Below are positions 8,421-15,417 of a stretch of 15,417 bases of DNA, one piece after another. The notes under the pieces are model-generated. The model was not told where the DNA came from, ran no database searches, and saw only the letters and a list, made by a program, of their open reading frames with translations. The stretch comes from JARFUG01 sp050485365. GTDB taxonomy: Bacteria; Desulfobacterota; Desulfuromonadia; Desulfuromonadales; JACZKF01. Each line of letters opens with the position of its first letter. Position 1 is the stretch's first letter. Position numbers and translations under genes: made by a program. The DNA lies in NCBI GenBank assembly GCA_050485365.1, contig JBJHBH010000084.1, positions 1-15,417 on the forward strand, read 5' to 3'.

Positions 8421-10552
8421 AGGGCGCCTCGCACCTTCGCACCGCGGCGTTTGTGGCCGCCGTCGCGTACCTGCTGGTCCTCGGGTTCCTTCTGCGGCAC
8501 CTGCACCACCAGGGGGATCAACCGGCGCAGAGCCTCACCCTGCAGCACCTCTCCGCCGCGGCGACGGCCGGGGACGAGACGCTGAAGGTGATCGTGCACG
8601 GCTCGGGCTTCGATGCGCAGACCCGCGCCTCGCTGAGCCTCGATACGGGCAACCGCCGCCTCGTCCGCTCGGAGATCCCCCTGTGGGGGAAGCTCAACGA
8701 TGCGGTCGTCGTGGGGGAGACGCTCCTGGTCGCCCACAACTTTCGGGGGATCATGAGCTTCGACGTCAGCGATCCCCTTCGCCCCCGCCTTCTCGACACG
8801 CTGCCGATATCGGGGACCCCGCTCAAGCTCGCCGTCTCGGGCGACTACGCCTATGTGTGCGCCCGGCACGAAGGGCTTCACGTCGTCGCGATCTCCGACC
8901 CCGGGCGGCTCGAGCTCGCGGCCACCGTCGCGAGCCCCGGGCTCGCCATCGACATCGCCCTCGGCGAAGAGAGGGGCATCGTCGCCAACGCCGCCCTCGG
9001 CCTTCAATCCTTCGACCTGAGCGACCCACTCACGCCGCGGCCCCTCTCCACCCTGGAGTTGCCGGGGCATCCGGTGGGCCTTGCGCAAAGCGGCACCACT
9101 CTCTTTGTCGCCTCCACACGGGGTGGGCTGCACGTCGTCGACGCGTCGGACCCGCGTGCGATGCGCCTGATCGCCTCGCTTCCGACCGAAGGGGCGGCGA
9201 TGGGCGTCTCCGTCCGGCAGGAGCGCGCCTACGTCGCCACCCTGAACGGCGGGGTGCTCGTCGTCGACATCTCCGATCCGCGCTCCCCCCGGCTCGTCAC
9301 GTCGGCGCTGGCGCTTCAGGCGACCTTCGTCGCCGCGAAGGACGATCGCGCCTACGTGACGACGACGGGCGAGGATGTGCGGATTTACGACCTGCGCGAC
9401 CCCGACGCCCTTGTGCTCCTCGGCACCATCGAGATTCCCGGCTTCGCCCGCTCCGTCGCGGCGGCCGGATCGCTCCTGTTCGTCCCGACGAGCCGCGGCG
9501 GGCTGCAGGTCGTCGACGCGTCGGACCCACTCGCGCCGCAGGCCATCGGCACCCTGACGATCGACAACTTCGTGCCGGACATGCTCCTCGACGCCGGGAG
9601 GGTCGTGGTGGCGACCTCCACGTCCGAGATCCTCCTTGTCGATGTGAGCGGCCCGCAGCCGGCGCTGATCTCTGCGGCACACGCACCGGCCACCGTCCTT
9701 CGCCTGGCCGTTTGCCGCGGCCGCATCTACGCCGCCCTGCGCGGAGGGGGGATCGCCGTCTTCGCCAAGGAGGGCGATGCGCTTCGCCACCTTCATACCA
9801 TCGCGACCGACGCGCCTGTCGCCGCTCTCGCCGTGAGCGGATCCGCCCTCTACGCCGCGAGCGCGAACCAGGTGTTCATCTTCGACGCAAGCGCCTCCGA
9901 CGGGCCGCTTCACACGGTGCACCTGGATCGTGCCCCGAAAACGCTCGCCGTCGACAAGGGCAGGCTCTACATCGGCGCCGAGGAGGGGACGTTCGTCGTC
10001 CTCGACCTGCGCCGTCCCCTGGCGCCGAAGATCCTCGGCAAGGCGCAGCTCCCCTGGCATATGCGCAAGTTCTCGATGATGGCGGAGATGATCGTACGGG
10101 AAGGGACCGCCTATGTCGCCGACGGGCGAAACGGTCTGGTGGTGGTCGACCTGCGAGAGCCCAGAAGGGCGCGGGTCGTCGGTTCGGTGCAGTTTGCGCG
10201 GATCGTCAACCGGATCACGCTCGACGGGGAGTGGCTCTACGCGTCGGACGGCCAGGACGGCCTCTACCAGGTCGATGTGCGAAACCCCGCAAGACCGCAG
10301 ATCACCGCCCTGATCGCCAACGGCATTCAGAGCCGCGGAATCGCGTTGGGCGACGGCACCATCGTCTTCGCCACGAAGCGTGGAGACCTGCGGCGCCTTC
10401 CGCTGCCGGCGGAGATCGAGCAGATCCGGCTGATCGACCCGACCCGCCTCGCCCTCTCCCTGCCCCGCCCCGAATTTCCCGGGGCCTACACCCTGCGCGT
10501 CTTCAGCGCTCACCGCAGCGCCGAGCTCCACGGAGCACTCGTGATCGAGTGA
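8417..10552 (+). CDS. Membrane-anchored LVIVD-repeat beta-propeller protein
   Basis: Predicted periplasmic or exported protein of 711 residues starting with GTG. That codon overlaps the kinase stop as GTGA, so the two are co-translated. A basic N-terminus and one hydrophobic helix (about 10-27) form a signal anchor or signal peptide, with no lipobox. Residues about 54-86 look like the first strands of an IPT/TIG fold (LKVIVHGSGF). About 14 repeats of roughly 42 residues follow, each with a motif like VVDASDP (motif starts 115, 157, 199, 241, 283, 324, 366, 408, 449, 489, 529, 577, 619, ~660). This is the LVIVD type, which folds as beta-propeller blades, and 14 blades would give two seven-bladed propellers. 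The last ~44 residues (LALSLPRPEFPGAYTLRV) resemble the remaining IPT strands. No catalytic residues are evident, so binding or scaffolding is the likely role. The ligand is unknown. Confidence 0.88.
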   Translation: MKGASHLRTAAFVAAVAYLLVLGFLLRHLHHQGDQPAQSLTLQHLSAAATAGDETLKVIVHGSGFDAQTRASLSLDTGNRRLVRSEIPLWGKLNDAVVVGETLLVAHNFRGIMSFDVSDPLRPRLLDTLPISGTPLKLAVSGDYAYVCARHEGLHVVAISDPGRLELAATVASPGLAIDIALGEERGIVANAALGLQSFDLSDPLTPRPLSTLELPGHPVGLAQSGTTLFVASTRGGLHVVDASDPRAMRLIASLPTEGAAMGVSVRQERAYVATLNGGVLVVDISDPRSPRLVTSALALQATFVAAKDDRAYVTTTGEDVRIYDLRDPDALVLLGTIEIPGFARSVAAAGSLLFVPTSRGGLQVVDASDPLAPQAIGTLTIDNFVPDMLLDAGRVVVATSTSEILLVDVSGPQPALISAAHAPATVLRLAVCRGRIYAALRGGGIAVFAKEGDALRHLHTIATDAPVAALAVSGSALYAASANQVFIFDASASDGPLHTVHLDRAPKTLAVDKGRLYIGAEEGTFVVLDLRRPLAPKILGKAQLPWHMRKFSMMAEMIVREGTAYVADGRNGLVVVDLREPRRARVVGSVQFARIVNRITLDGEWLYASDGQDGLYQVDVRNPARPQITALIANGIQSRGIALGDGTIVFATKRGDLRRLPLPAEIEQIRLIDPTRLALSLPRPEFPGAYTLRVFSAHRSAELHGALVIE
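8675..10411 (+). repeat. About 14 tandem LVIVD-type propeller repeats (coding)
   Basis: Protein-level repeat with a period of 40-42 residues (one spacing of 48, between the 11th and 12th motifs). Blades 1-8 keep the D-x-S-D/G-P core well. Blades 9-10 have lost it (FAKEGD, FDASAS), and blades 11-13 regain a degenerate form (LDLRRP, VDLREP, VDVRNP). At the DNA level blades 4 and 7 share a 29-nt stretch (9125-9153 and 9500-9528) with one difference. Confidence 0.85.
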
Positions 10553-10569
10553 GCCGAGGCTCTCTCGGC
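10553..10569 (+). terminator. Short hairpin between the convergent stop codons, possible bidirectional terminator
   Basis: GCCGAG and CTCGGC form a 6-bp stem around a five-base loop in the 25-nt gap between the propeller and receptor stop codons. There is no T-run on either side, so by the classical definition it is weak. Position is the main argument for it. Confidence 0.3.
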
Positions 10570-10577
10570 CCCTCTCC

Positions 10578-13028
10578 TCAGAACCGATACTGCGCCCCCG
10601 CCCAGAACTGACGCCCGACCTCGAAGTCGTTGCGGGCCGTGCCCGTGGGGAGCCGGGCGTCGAAGACGTTATCGATCTCCAGCGTCAGCAGCACACCGGG
10701 GAAGGCGGGGAGATGCCAGCCAAGGACCCAGTCGAAGACGACCCCGCCCGAGAGCCTCTCTTCCCGAAAGACCGGCAGCGCTTCGGAAATCGGCTCACCG
10801 GTGAACGGATCGCGCCACCCCTGCTCCCCCGGGACGACGCGGTCCTCGCGGGTATCGACGATGGTCCGGTAGCCGCTTCGGTAGCGGGCGACGTTGGTGA
10901 AGGAGAGGCCGTATCCGAGATCTCCGGTGTAGACGAGGTTGGCAAGCCACGGCCGGTTGAAGTTCCCGCGGGGGAGCTCGCCGCGTTCGATCACCCTACC
11001 GTCGAACCAGATGCGCGACGACACCTCCTCCTGCGCCAGGATGTCGTCGTAGCTCTCGTTGGTCGTCGTGCTCTGCTGCCAGGTGACATTGGCCATGAAA
11101 AAATGACGCGACCACCCCCTCTCCCAGCTCAGGCGCACGCTGTCGTGGCGGCTGCGCCCGCGGTTGGTCAGGGTGTAGACGCGAAGCCCGTCGGGCTGGG
11201 TCGGGCCGTAATCCCTGGCGAGCTCGTCCTTTCCGTCGCGCCGCACATATTTGAGCGAGAGACGCCCCTGCAGCAGCGCCTGGTCGACGCCCGCGGTGAG
11301 CTCGTCGCTGTAGGGGGTGGCCAGATGCGAGAAGCGGTTCACGTCGGCCCCGCGGTCGAGATCGGGCTCCCAGGGGGTGACAAACCCGAGAAAGGTCGTG
11401 CGGTACTCCAGAATCGGGGGGTGGACCGCCTCGCGCAGCTTGTAGGTCAGAAGAGTCCTTCCGTAGTAGCGGTTGGCGCCGCCGATGAGGACGGTGCCGC
11501 CGTCGCCGAACAGATCGTAGCTCGTCGCCAGTCGCGGAGCGACGTTGAGGTTCTGCATGAAATCGTCGTACGACAGACGCACTCCCGGGCGCACCGCGAG
11601 GCGCCCCATCTGCATCTCGTCCTCCACGAAGAGGTCGACGAGGTTCACCTGCGCCCACACCGCCCCGCGCGAGAAGGTGCGGCGGGCGGCGAAATACTGT
11701 TCCTCGTCAATGCAGCCGTAGCCGTCTTCGCCGCAGATGACATCGACATCGAGCCTCCCCCCCGAGTAGACGCGGGTCGTCTCCTTGCGCTCGAAGCGCC
11801 CCCGGACATTCTCGAAATCGATCCCCACCGAAGGGGAGTGCACGACGGAACCGGCTCGGACGGGATCGAAAACCATCGCCGCGCCCAGGGTGAGATTCTC
11901 CTGGCGCATCTCGATATCGCCGAAGCCTCCCTCGAGGCTCTCCAGCTTGCCGATCTCCATCCCCCAGGGCCGGCTCTGTGTCGCCACCCAGGCGCGCAGA
12001 TCGCGGGGGGCCTGGCGCGTGCTCCAGCTCGACTGGTACCCCCCCCGAAGCTGCAGGTCGCCTGCCGGAAGGAAGAGGTCGTACTGAACGGCCCCCTGCG
12101 CTCCGCCCCCCTTGAGCCGATAGGCGCTATCGCGCACGTTGGGGTGAAAACGCCGCGCCTCATAGGGGGTCGCCGCGAAGGTCAGGCGCAGCTCCCCCTG
12201 CGGCTGCAGCCACGAATATTTGAGGAAAAAATTCTCCAGGCGCCGCGTCTGGGACGCCGCGGCGCCCAAGTGCCGCTGCGGAAGGCGCGAGTCGAGCCGG
12301 CTGTAGCTCGCCAGAATCCCCATGGAGGGGTTGAGGGGGATCTCCAACTCGGCGCCGAAATCGTGCTTTCTGAAATCGGTCGGCTCTTCGTCCCCTTCTT
12401 CGAGATGGAACCGGGTCCATTCCGAGCGGGTCGTTCGGTAGTGGAGGCGTCCGCCGAGAGTGGGGCGGGGATCGCGAGTCCTCGCCTCCACCACCCCGCC
12501 GGTGAAACCGCCGTGGCGGGCGGGGATGTTGCTGTCGTACAGAGTGATCGATTCGAGCAGAGCGGCGTTGAGAAAAAGGGACTGGGCGTGCCCCGGCAGG
12601 AGATTGACGCCGTCGTTCTCCCTGGCCGGATCGAGGAGGCTGTTGTTGCCGATGCCGTCGATGCGAAAGTTGTTCTGGAACGTCTTCCCGCCGGAGATCG
12701 AAACCGCGGGGGGGAGGATCTCGCCGACCTGACCGGTGCTGCGGAAGCTTTCGGTGAGCTGCACGTCGGGGAAGAGGCGCAGCATCTCGTTGATGCTGCC
12801 GTTGCCGGCGGGCATCCTCTCGATGGTCGCGCGATCCATGACCGAGCGGCCGGTGGCGGGGTTCAGGAAGGTGCCGATGACCTCGACCGGCGGCAGGACC
12901 GTCGGCTCCGCCTCGGCACGCATATCGGAAGGAAAGCCGAGCAATGCCGCACAAAGAATGACGATAACCGCCGGACGGCCGAATCGGCGAAGAGATCTCA
13001 TGGAAAAGGAAACGCATTCAAAAGACAT
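10578..13028 (-). CDS. TonB-dependent outer-membrane receptor, ligand unknown
   Basis: Outer-membrane transporter-type protein of up to 816 residues. A signal peptide (hydrophobic core PAVIVILCAALLGF, likely cut after AEA at residue 40) precedes a plug domain (about 45-188) with VEVIGT at its start, FRIDGI near 121-126 and the closing ARHGGFTGGVVEART. The rest has alternating aromatic and polar strands of a beta-barrel. It ends in aromatic QYRF, as outer-membrane proteins do, with the late motif IDNVFDAR. Only two cysteines remain in the mature protein, Cys432 and Cys439, probably a disulfide in a loop. The ATG at 13001 (residue 10) would give a more standard signal peptide, and neither start has a strong ribosome site. 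The TPR gene ends 33 nt upstream, which suggests one operon. No FecA-type signalling extension or known-ligand signature is visible, so the substrate (metal chelate, cofactor or oligomer) is open. Confidence 0.9.
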   Translation of the reverse strand: MSFECVSFSMRSLRRFGRPAVIVILCAALLGFPSDMRAEAEPTVLPPVEVIGTFLNPATGRSVMDRATIERMPAGNGSINEMLRLFPDVQLTESFRSTGQVGEILPPAVSISGGKTFQNNFRIDGIGNNSLLDPARENDGVNLLPGHAQSLFLNAALLESITLYDSNIPARHGGFTGGVVEARTRDPRPTLGGRLHYRTTRSEWTRFHLEEGDEEPTDFRKHDFGAELEIPLNPSMGILASYSRLDSRLPQRHLGAAASQTRRLENFFLKYSWLQPQGELRLTFAATPYEARRFHPNVRDSAYRLKGGGAQGAVQYDLFLPAGDLQLRGGYQSSWSTRQAPRDLRAWVATQSRPWGMEIGKLESLEGGFGDIEMRQENLTLGAAMVFDPVRAGSVVHSPSVGIDFENVRGRFERKETTRVYSGGRLDVDVICGEDGYGCIDEEQYFAARRTFSRGAVWAQVNLVDLFVEDEMQMGRLAVRPGVRLSYDDFMQNLNVAPRLATSYDLFGDGGTVLIGGANRYYGRTLLTYKLREAVHPPILEYRTTFLGFVTPWEPDLDRGADVNRFSHLATPYSDELTAGVDQALLQGRLSLKYVRRDGKDELARDYGPTQPDGLRVYTLTNRGRSRHDSVRLSWERGWSRHFFMANVTWQQSTTTNESYDDILAQEEVSSRIWFDGRVIERGELPRGNFNRPWLANLVYTGDLGYGLSFTNVARYRSGYRTIVDTREDRVVPGEQGWRDPFTGEPISEALPVFREERLSGGVVFDWVLGWHLPAFPGVLLTLEIDNVFDARLPTGTARNDFEVGRQFWAGAQYRF

Positions 13029-13061
13029 TGCAATCTTTCGGGGCGAATGGAAGGGGAGCCC
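13029..13061 (-). other. Short gap between the TPR gene and the receptor gene
   Basis: 33 nt with no promoter or terminator that I can recognise. The purine stretch CGAAAG before the receptor start is at best a weak ribosome site. The closeness supports co-transcription of the two minus-strand genes. Confidence 0.5.
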
Positions 13062-15417
13062 TCAGTGGTGCGGGAAAGGATCGATGAACAGGGGCCGCCG
13101 GTCAAACCGGTCGGGGATGCCGTCGCCGTCGCTGTCGTCGTCGAGGACGAGCCCGGAAGCGAGGATCTCCTCGGGCGTCGCAAAGGGGTGGAAGAAAAAG
13201 GGGCGCCCGTCGCCGTCGAAATCGATGGAGGCCACCTTCGTATCCGGGAAGTCGTCGCGATGGGCGTAGACCTCGGCGATGGCAAGAAGGCCCCGGTTGC
13301 GCCCCGGTTTGGTGAGGATGAAACGCCCCTTGGCGTCTTCTTCGTTGACCAGTTCGAGGGCCGCGTCGAAAAAGCCTGCCGCCGCAAGGCCGGTGACGAT
13401 GCTCTCGCTCCCCACCAAGGGTGGGCCGACGAAGGCTTCGACGCGCTCCTTCTCCACGAAGATGAGCCGCGCCGTCTCGGCAGCCTCGAAAAGAAGGTCT
13501 CGCGCTCCGGATGGATCGGAGAGCCGTCGGCCGTATCGGGCGGCGCGGGCCAGGTGGTCGACCTGCCGCCGAAGCTGCCTGTCCCGGTCGGTGCCGGAAT
13601 AGACGGCGTGGGGGTCGAAGATCGTGCGGGCGACGGCGGCATATCGCGGCAGGATCTCGAGAGCGGCGTCGCGGTTTCCGATGTCGAGACAGACCCCCAT
13701 CACCTTGTTGTAGAGGCCGGCGAGATCGAAGGGGAGGATCCCCGCGGCGTCGCGAAGGGCGCCTGCGGCCGTGAGAAGGAGCTCGTCGGCGATCGCCTCC
13801 TCGCCGATCTGATGGTAGCCGAGCAGCAGATCGACGAGACCGTCGACGACGTTCTGAAGCCCCGCCATCGTCGCGATGACCTCTTCGGCCCGTGTCAGCA
13901 TTTCGAACGCGCGGGCATCGTCGCCGGCCATGTGATAGAGGTCGGCGATCTTGACATAGCCGCGCTGGATCACCTGCTGGTACAAAACGCGCTCCGTCGC
14001 CGTCTGAATCTCCTTCACCAACTCGGCGGCCATGTCGAGCGCGACGCCCGCGGTCTCGAGCTCCCCTCGGCGGATCAGCGCCAGCGCGATGTATTCGCGG
14101 CTCTTGTTGAGGGCGAAGTAGGTCAGCGCTTCGATCTTGTCCTGCGGGGTGGAGAAGTTCTTGTCGATGACCTCGAGCGCTTTCGCAAAATTTCCGTCGA
14201 TCGCCTCGTAGGTGGCGACGATCATGTACGCCCGTCCCGAATGGGTCGCGGGGATCTGGTCTGCCAGCTCCAGCGCCTCTTCCCGGTGGCCGACCTGATA
14301 GAGGATCTCGACGAATTCGGCCATCAGCGACCAGGTGTCGCCTTCGGTAAGGTTCTGCAGCCCGTCGTTCTGACGGATCGACTGCACCGTCCGCCAGACG
14401 GCCACGACGTCTTCGCCGCGCCCCAGATCCGCATAGCGCCGGGCCGTCTCGCGCAGGTAATGGACCCTGGCCCGGTACGTCTTGCCCCAGGCGAACTCGT
14501 TGGGGGGGGTTTTGAGGGCGAGCGCCTCCATGGACTCGATGAGGGGGAGAGCCGCCCCCTCGTCGCCGTCGGCGATGTACTCGTCGGCCATCTGCCACGT
14601 CGCCACGATGACGCGCCCGAACAGAGCGGGGGTATTCAGGTGGGGGATGAACTCTTCCAGATAGAGGCGCATGCGCGTCGCCCCGGCGGCATCGCCCGCC
14701 TTGCGGAAAGCGGCCCCGATCGCCTGCAGAAGCTGGGCATCGGTCGTCGCCAGATTCGCCCCCTTGTGCTCGGTGAAGCGGCGGGCGAAATGCTCGGCCT
14801 TGCGCAGGATCTCCACTGCCTCGTCCTTTTTTCCGTAGCGGGTCAGCGCCTCGGCGACCAGGCGGTATCCGCGCGCCTTGAACTCGGAGAGGTGGATCTG
14901 CGTCTCGATGACGGCCGTCGCTTCGGCGATGAGCCCCACCTCGGCCATCCCCCAGGCGATCTCGACCAGAAGGGGGTCCCTGATCTGGTCGTCGAAGACG
15001 AGGGCGAGGAGCTTCTCGGCCTGATAGAAGGGGGAGACATCCGAGTTGTAGAAATACTCGATGCGGCGCTGATTGTCGTTGCCGGGCATCTCGTCTTCGA
15101 GCAAAAAGACGGAGACGGCGTAGCGGGTCCGCAGAGCGGCGAGCTCGGCGATGCGTCCGTCGTCCTTGATGGCGGGGAGTTGCTCGGCGAAAGCGGCGGG
15201 ATCGGCGCTGAGCGCTTCGAAGGTCGTCAGACCGTGGGTGAAAAGGATGTAGCGCGCGATGCGCCCCGGGGCGAGCCCCCGCACCGGCAGGGGAGTGTCG
15301 CCCGAAGCGGAGAGGATCTTCTCGGCCAATGCCTCGAGGTTGCGCCGAAGGTGAGGATGGTCGAGATCGCTCTCGGGGAGCATCAGCGCGACCACCTCCT
15401 CCAGGGAGACTCGCAGC
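13062..15417 (-). CDS. TPR-type helical repeat protein with C-terminal calcium-binding-like motifs, 5' end outside the window
   Basis: Unnamed protein with 784 residues visible. The frame is open through the window edge (LRVSLEEV precedes the GTG at 15395), so that GTG is probably internal. The real start, and any signal peptide or lipobox, would be upstream. The body is almost all amphipathic helices with TPR-like pairs, for example ARGYRLVAEALTRYGKKDEA and ILYQVGHREEALELADQI, a build used for protein-protein scaffolds. The last ~55 residues change character. DFDGDG (13206-13223) and DDDSDGDGIPDRFD (13101-13142) are Asp-rich loops like those in thrombospondin type 3 or EF-hand-like calcium sites, which are usual in exported proteins. 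The gene lies 33 nt before the TonB-dependent receptor, so a periplasmic or surface partner role is plausible. No enzymatic motif is seen. The helical repeat call is firm, the location inferred. Confidence 0.8.
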   Translation of the reverse strand, partial: LRVSLEEVVALMLPESDLDHPHLRRNLEALAEKILSASGDTPLPVRGLAPGRIARYILFTHGLTTFEALSADPAAFAEQLPAIKDDGRIAELAALRTRYAVSVFLLEDEMPGNDNQRRIEYFYNSDVSPFYQAEKLLALVFDDQIRDPLLVEIAWGMAEVGLIAEATAVIETQIHLSEFKARGYRLVAEALTRYGKKDEAVEILRKAEHFARRFTEHKGANLATTDAQLLQAIGAAFRKAGDAAGATRMRLYLEEFIPHLNTPALFGRVIVATWQMADEYIADGDEGAALPLIESMEALALKTPPNEFAWGKTYRARVHYLRETARRYADLGRGEDVVAVWRTVQSIRQNDGLQNLTEGDTWSLMAEFVEILYQVGHREEALELADQIPATHSGRAYMIVATYEAIDGNFAKALEVIDKNFSTPQDKIEALTYFALNKSREYIALALIRRGELETAGVALDMAAELVKEIQTATERVLYQQVIQRGYVKIADLYHMAGDDARAFEMLTRAEEVIATMAGLQNVVDGLVDLLLGYHQIGEEAIADELLLTAAGALRDAAGILPFDLAGLYNKVMGVCLDIGNRDAALEILPRYAAVARTIFDPHAVYSGTDRDRQLRRQVDHLARAARYGRRLSDPSGARDLLFEAAETARLIFVEKERVEAFVGPPLVGSESIVTGLAAAGFFDAALELVNEEDAKGRFILTKPGRNRGLLAIAEVYAHRDDFPDTKVASIDFDGDGRPFFFHPFATPEEILASGLVLDDDSDGDGIPDRFDRRPLFIDPFPHH

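Noticed and set aside
8309..10531. 740-codon minus-strand frame opposite the propeller gene
   Set aside because: Mirrors the repetitive + strand gene; Arg/Asp/Gly-rich without fold signature.
1..15417. Defence system, mobile element, prophage, CRISPR array or RNA gene
   Set aside because: Both strands are accounted for by seven ordinary-composition genes; no transposase, integrase, direct-repeat array or tRNA/rRNA-like structure was seen.

Overview
The window is about 15.4 kb of GC-rich, densely coding bacterial DNA. It holds seven protein genes in three transcription blocks and no gap longer than about 130 bases. I see no RNA genes, insertion sequences, phage genes or CRISPR arrays. Sensor kinase, TonB-dependent receptor and signal-peptide features indicate a Gram-negative organism. 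A GH57/DUF3536 enzyme between treZ and treY, next to CHASE8-type kinases and LVIVD propellers, suggests a Desulfuromonas/Geobacter-type bacterium (Desulfuromonadota). That placement is an inference from gene content, not a measured match.

Block 1 (+ strand, 2-6667) is a trehalose-from-glucan operon. It contains the 3' part of treZ (maltooligosyltrehalose trehalohydrolase), a GH57 glycosidase with a DUF3536-type C-terminus, and treY (maltooligosyltrehalose synthase). TreY turns the reducing end of a maltodextrin into an alpha,alpha-1,1 bond and TreZ releases trehalose. The GH57 enzyme sits where many bacteria have the debranching enzyme TreX, so it may trim glycogen or maltodextrin for TreY. 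Gaps are 28 nt and -1 nt, which indicates one transcript.

Block 2 (+ strand, 6795-10552) is a two-gene unit joined by a GTGA overlap. The first gene is a membrane histidine kinase with a CHASE8-like periplasmic sensor and no receiver domain. The second is a membrane-anchored beta-propeller protein with about 14 LVIVD-type blades. The blades appear to be inserted into a split IPT/TIG-like domain. Sensor and propeller should share the periplasm, so the propeller could be an accessory sensor for the kinase.

Block 3 (- strand, 15417-10578) converges on block 2 with only 25 nt between stop codons. It starts with a large helical TPR-type repeat protein, cut by the window edge, whose last ~55 residues carry two acidic calcium-binding-like motifs. 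A TonB-dependent outer-membrane receptor of unknown ligand follows. The 33-nt gap suggests an operon.

TreY/TreZ identities are firm. The GH57 substrate, kinase signal, propeller role, receptor ligand and TPR role are not known from sequence. The kinase-propeller pair and the GH57 in the trehalose operon deserve most attention.
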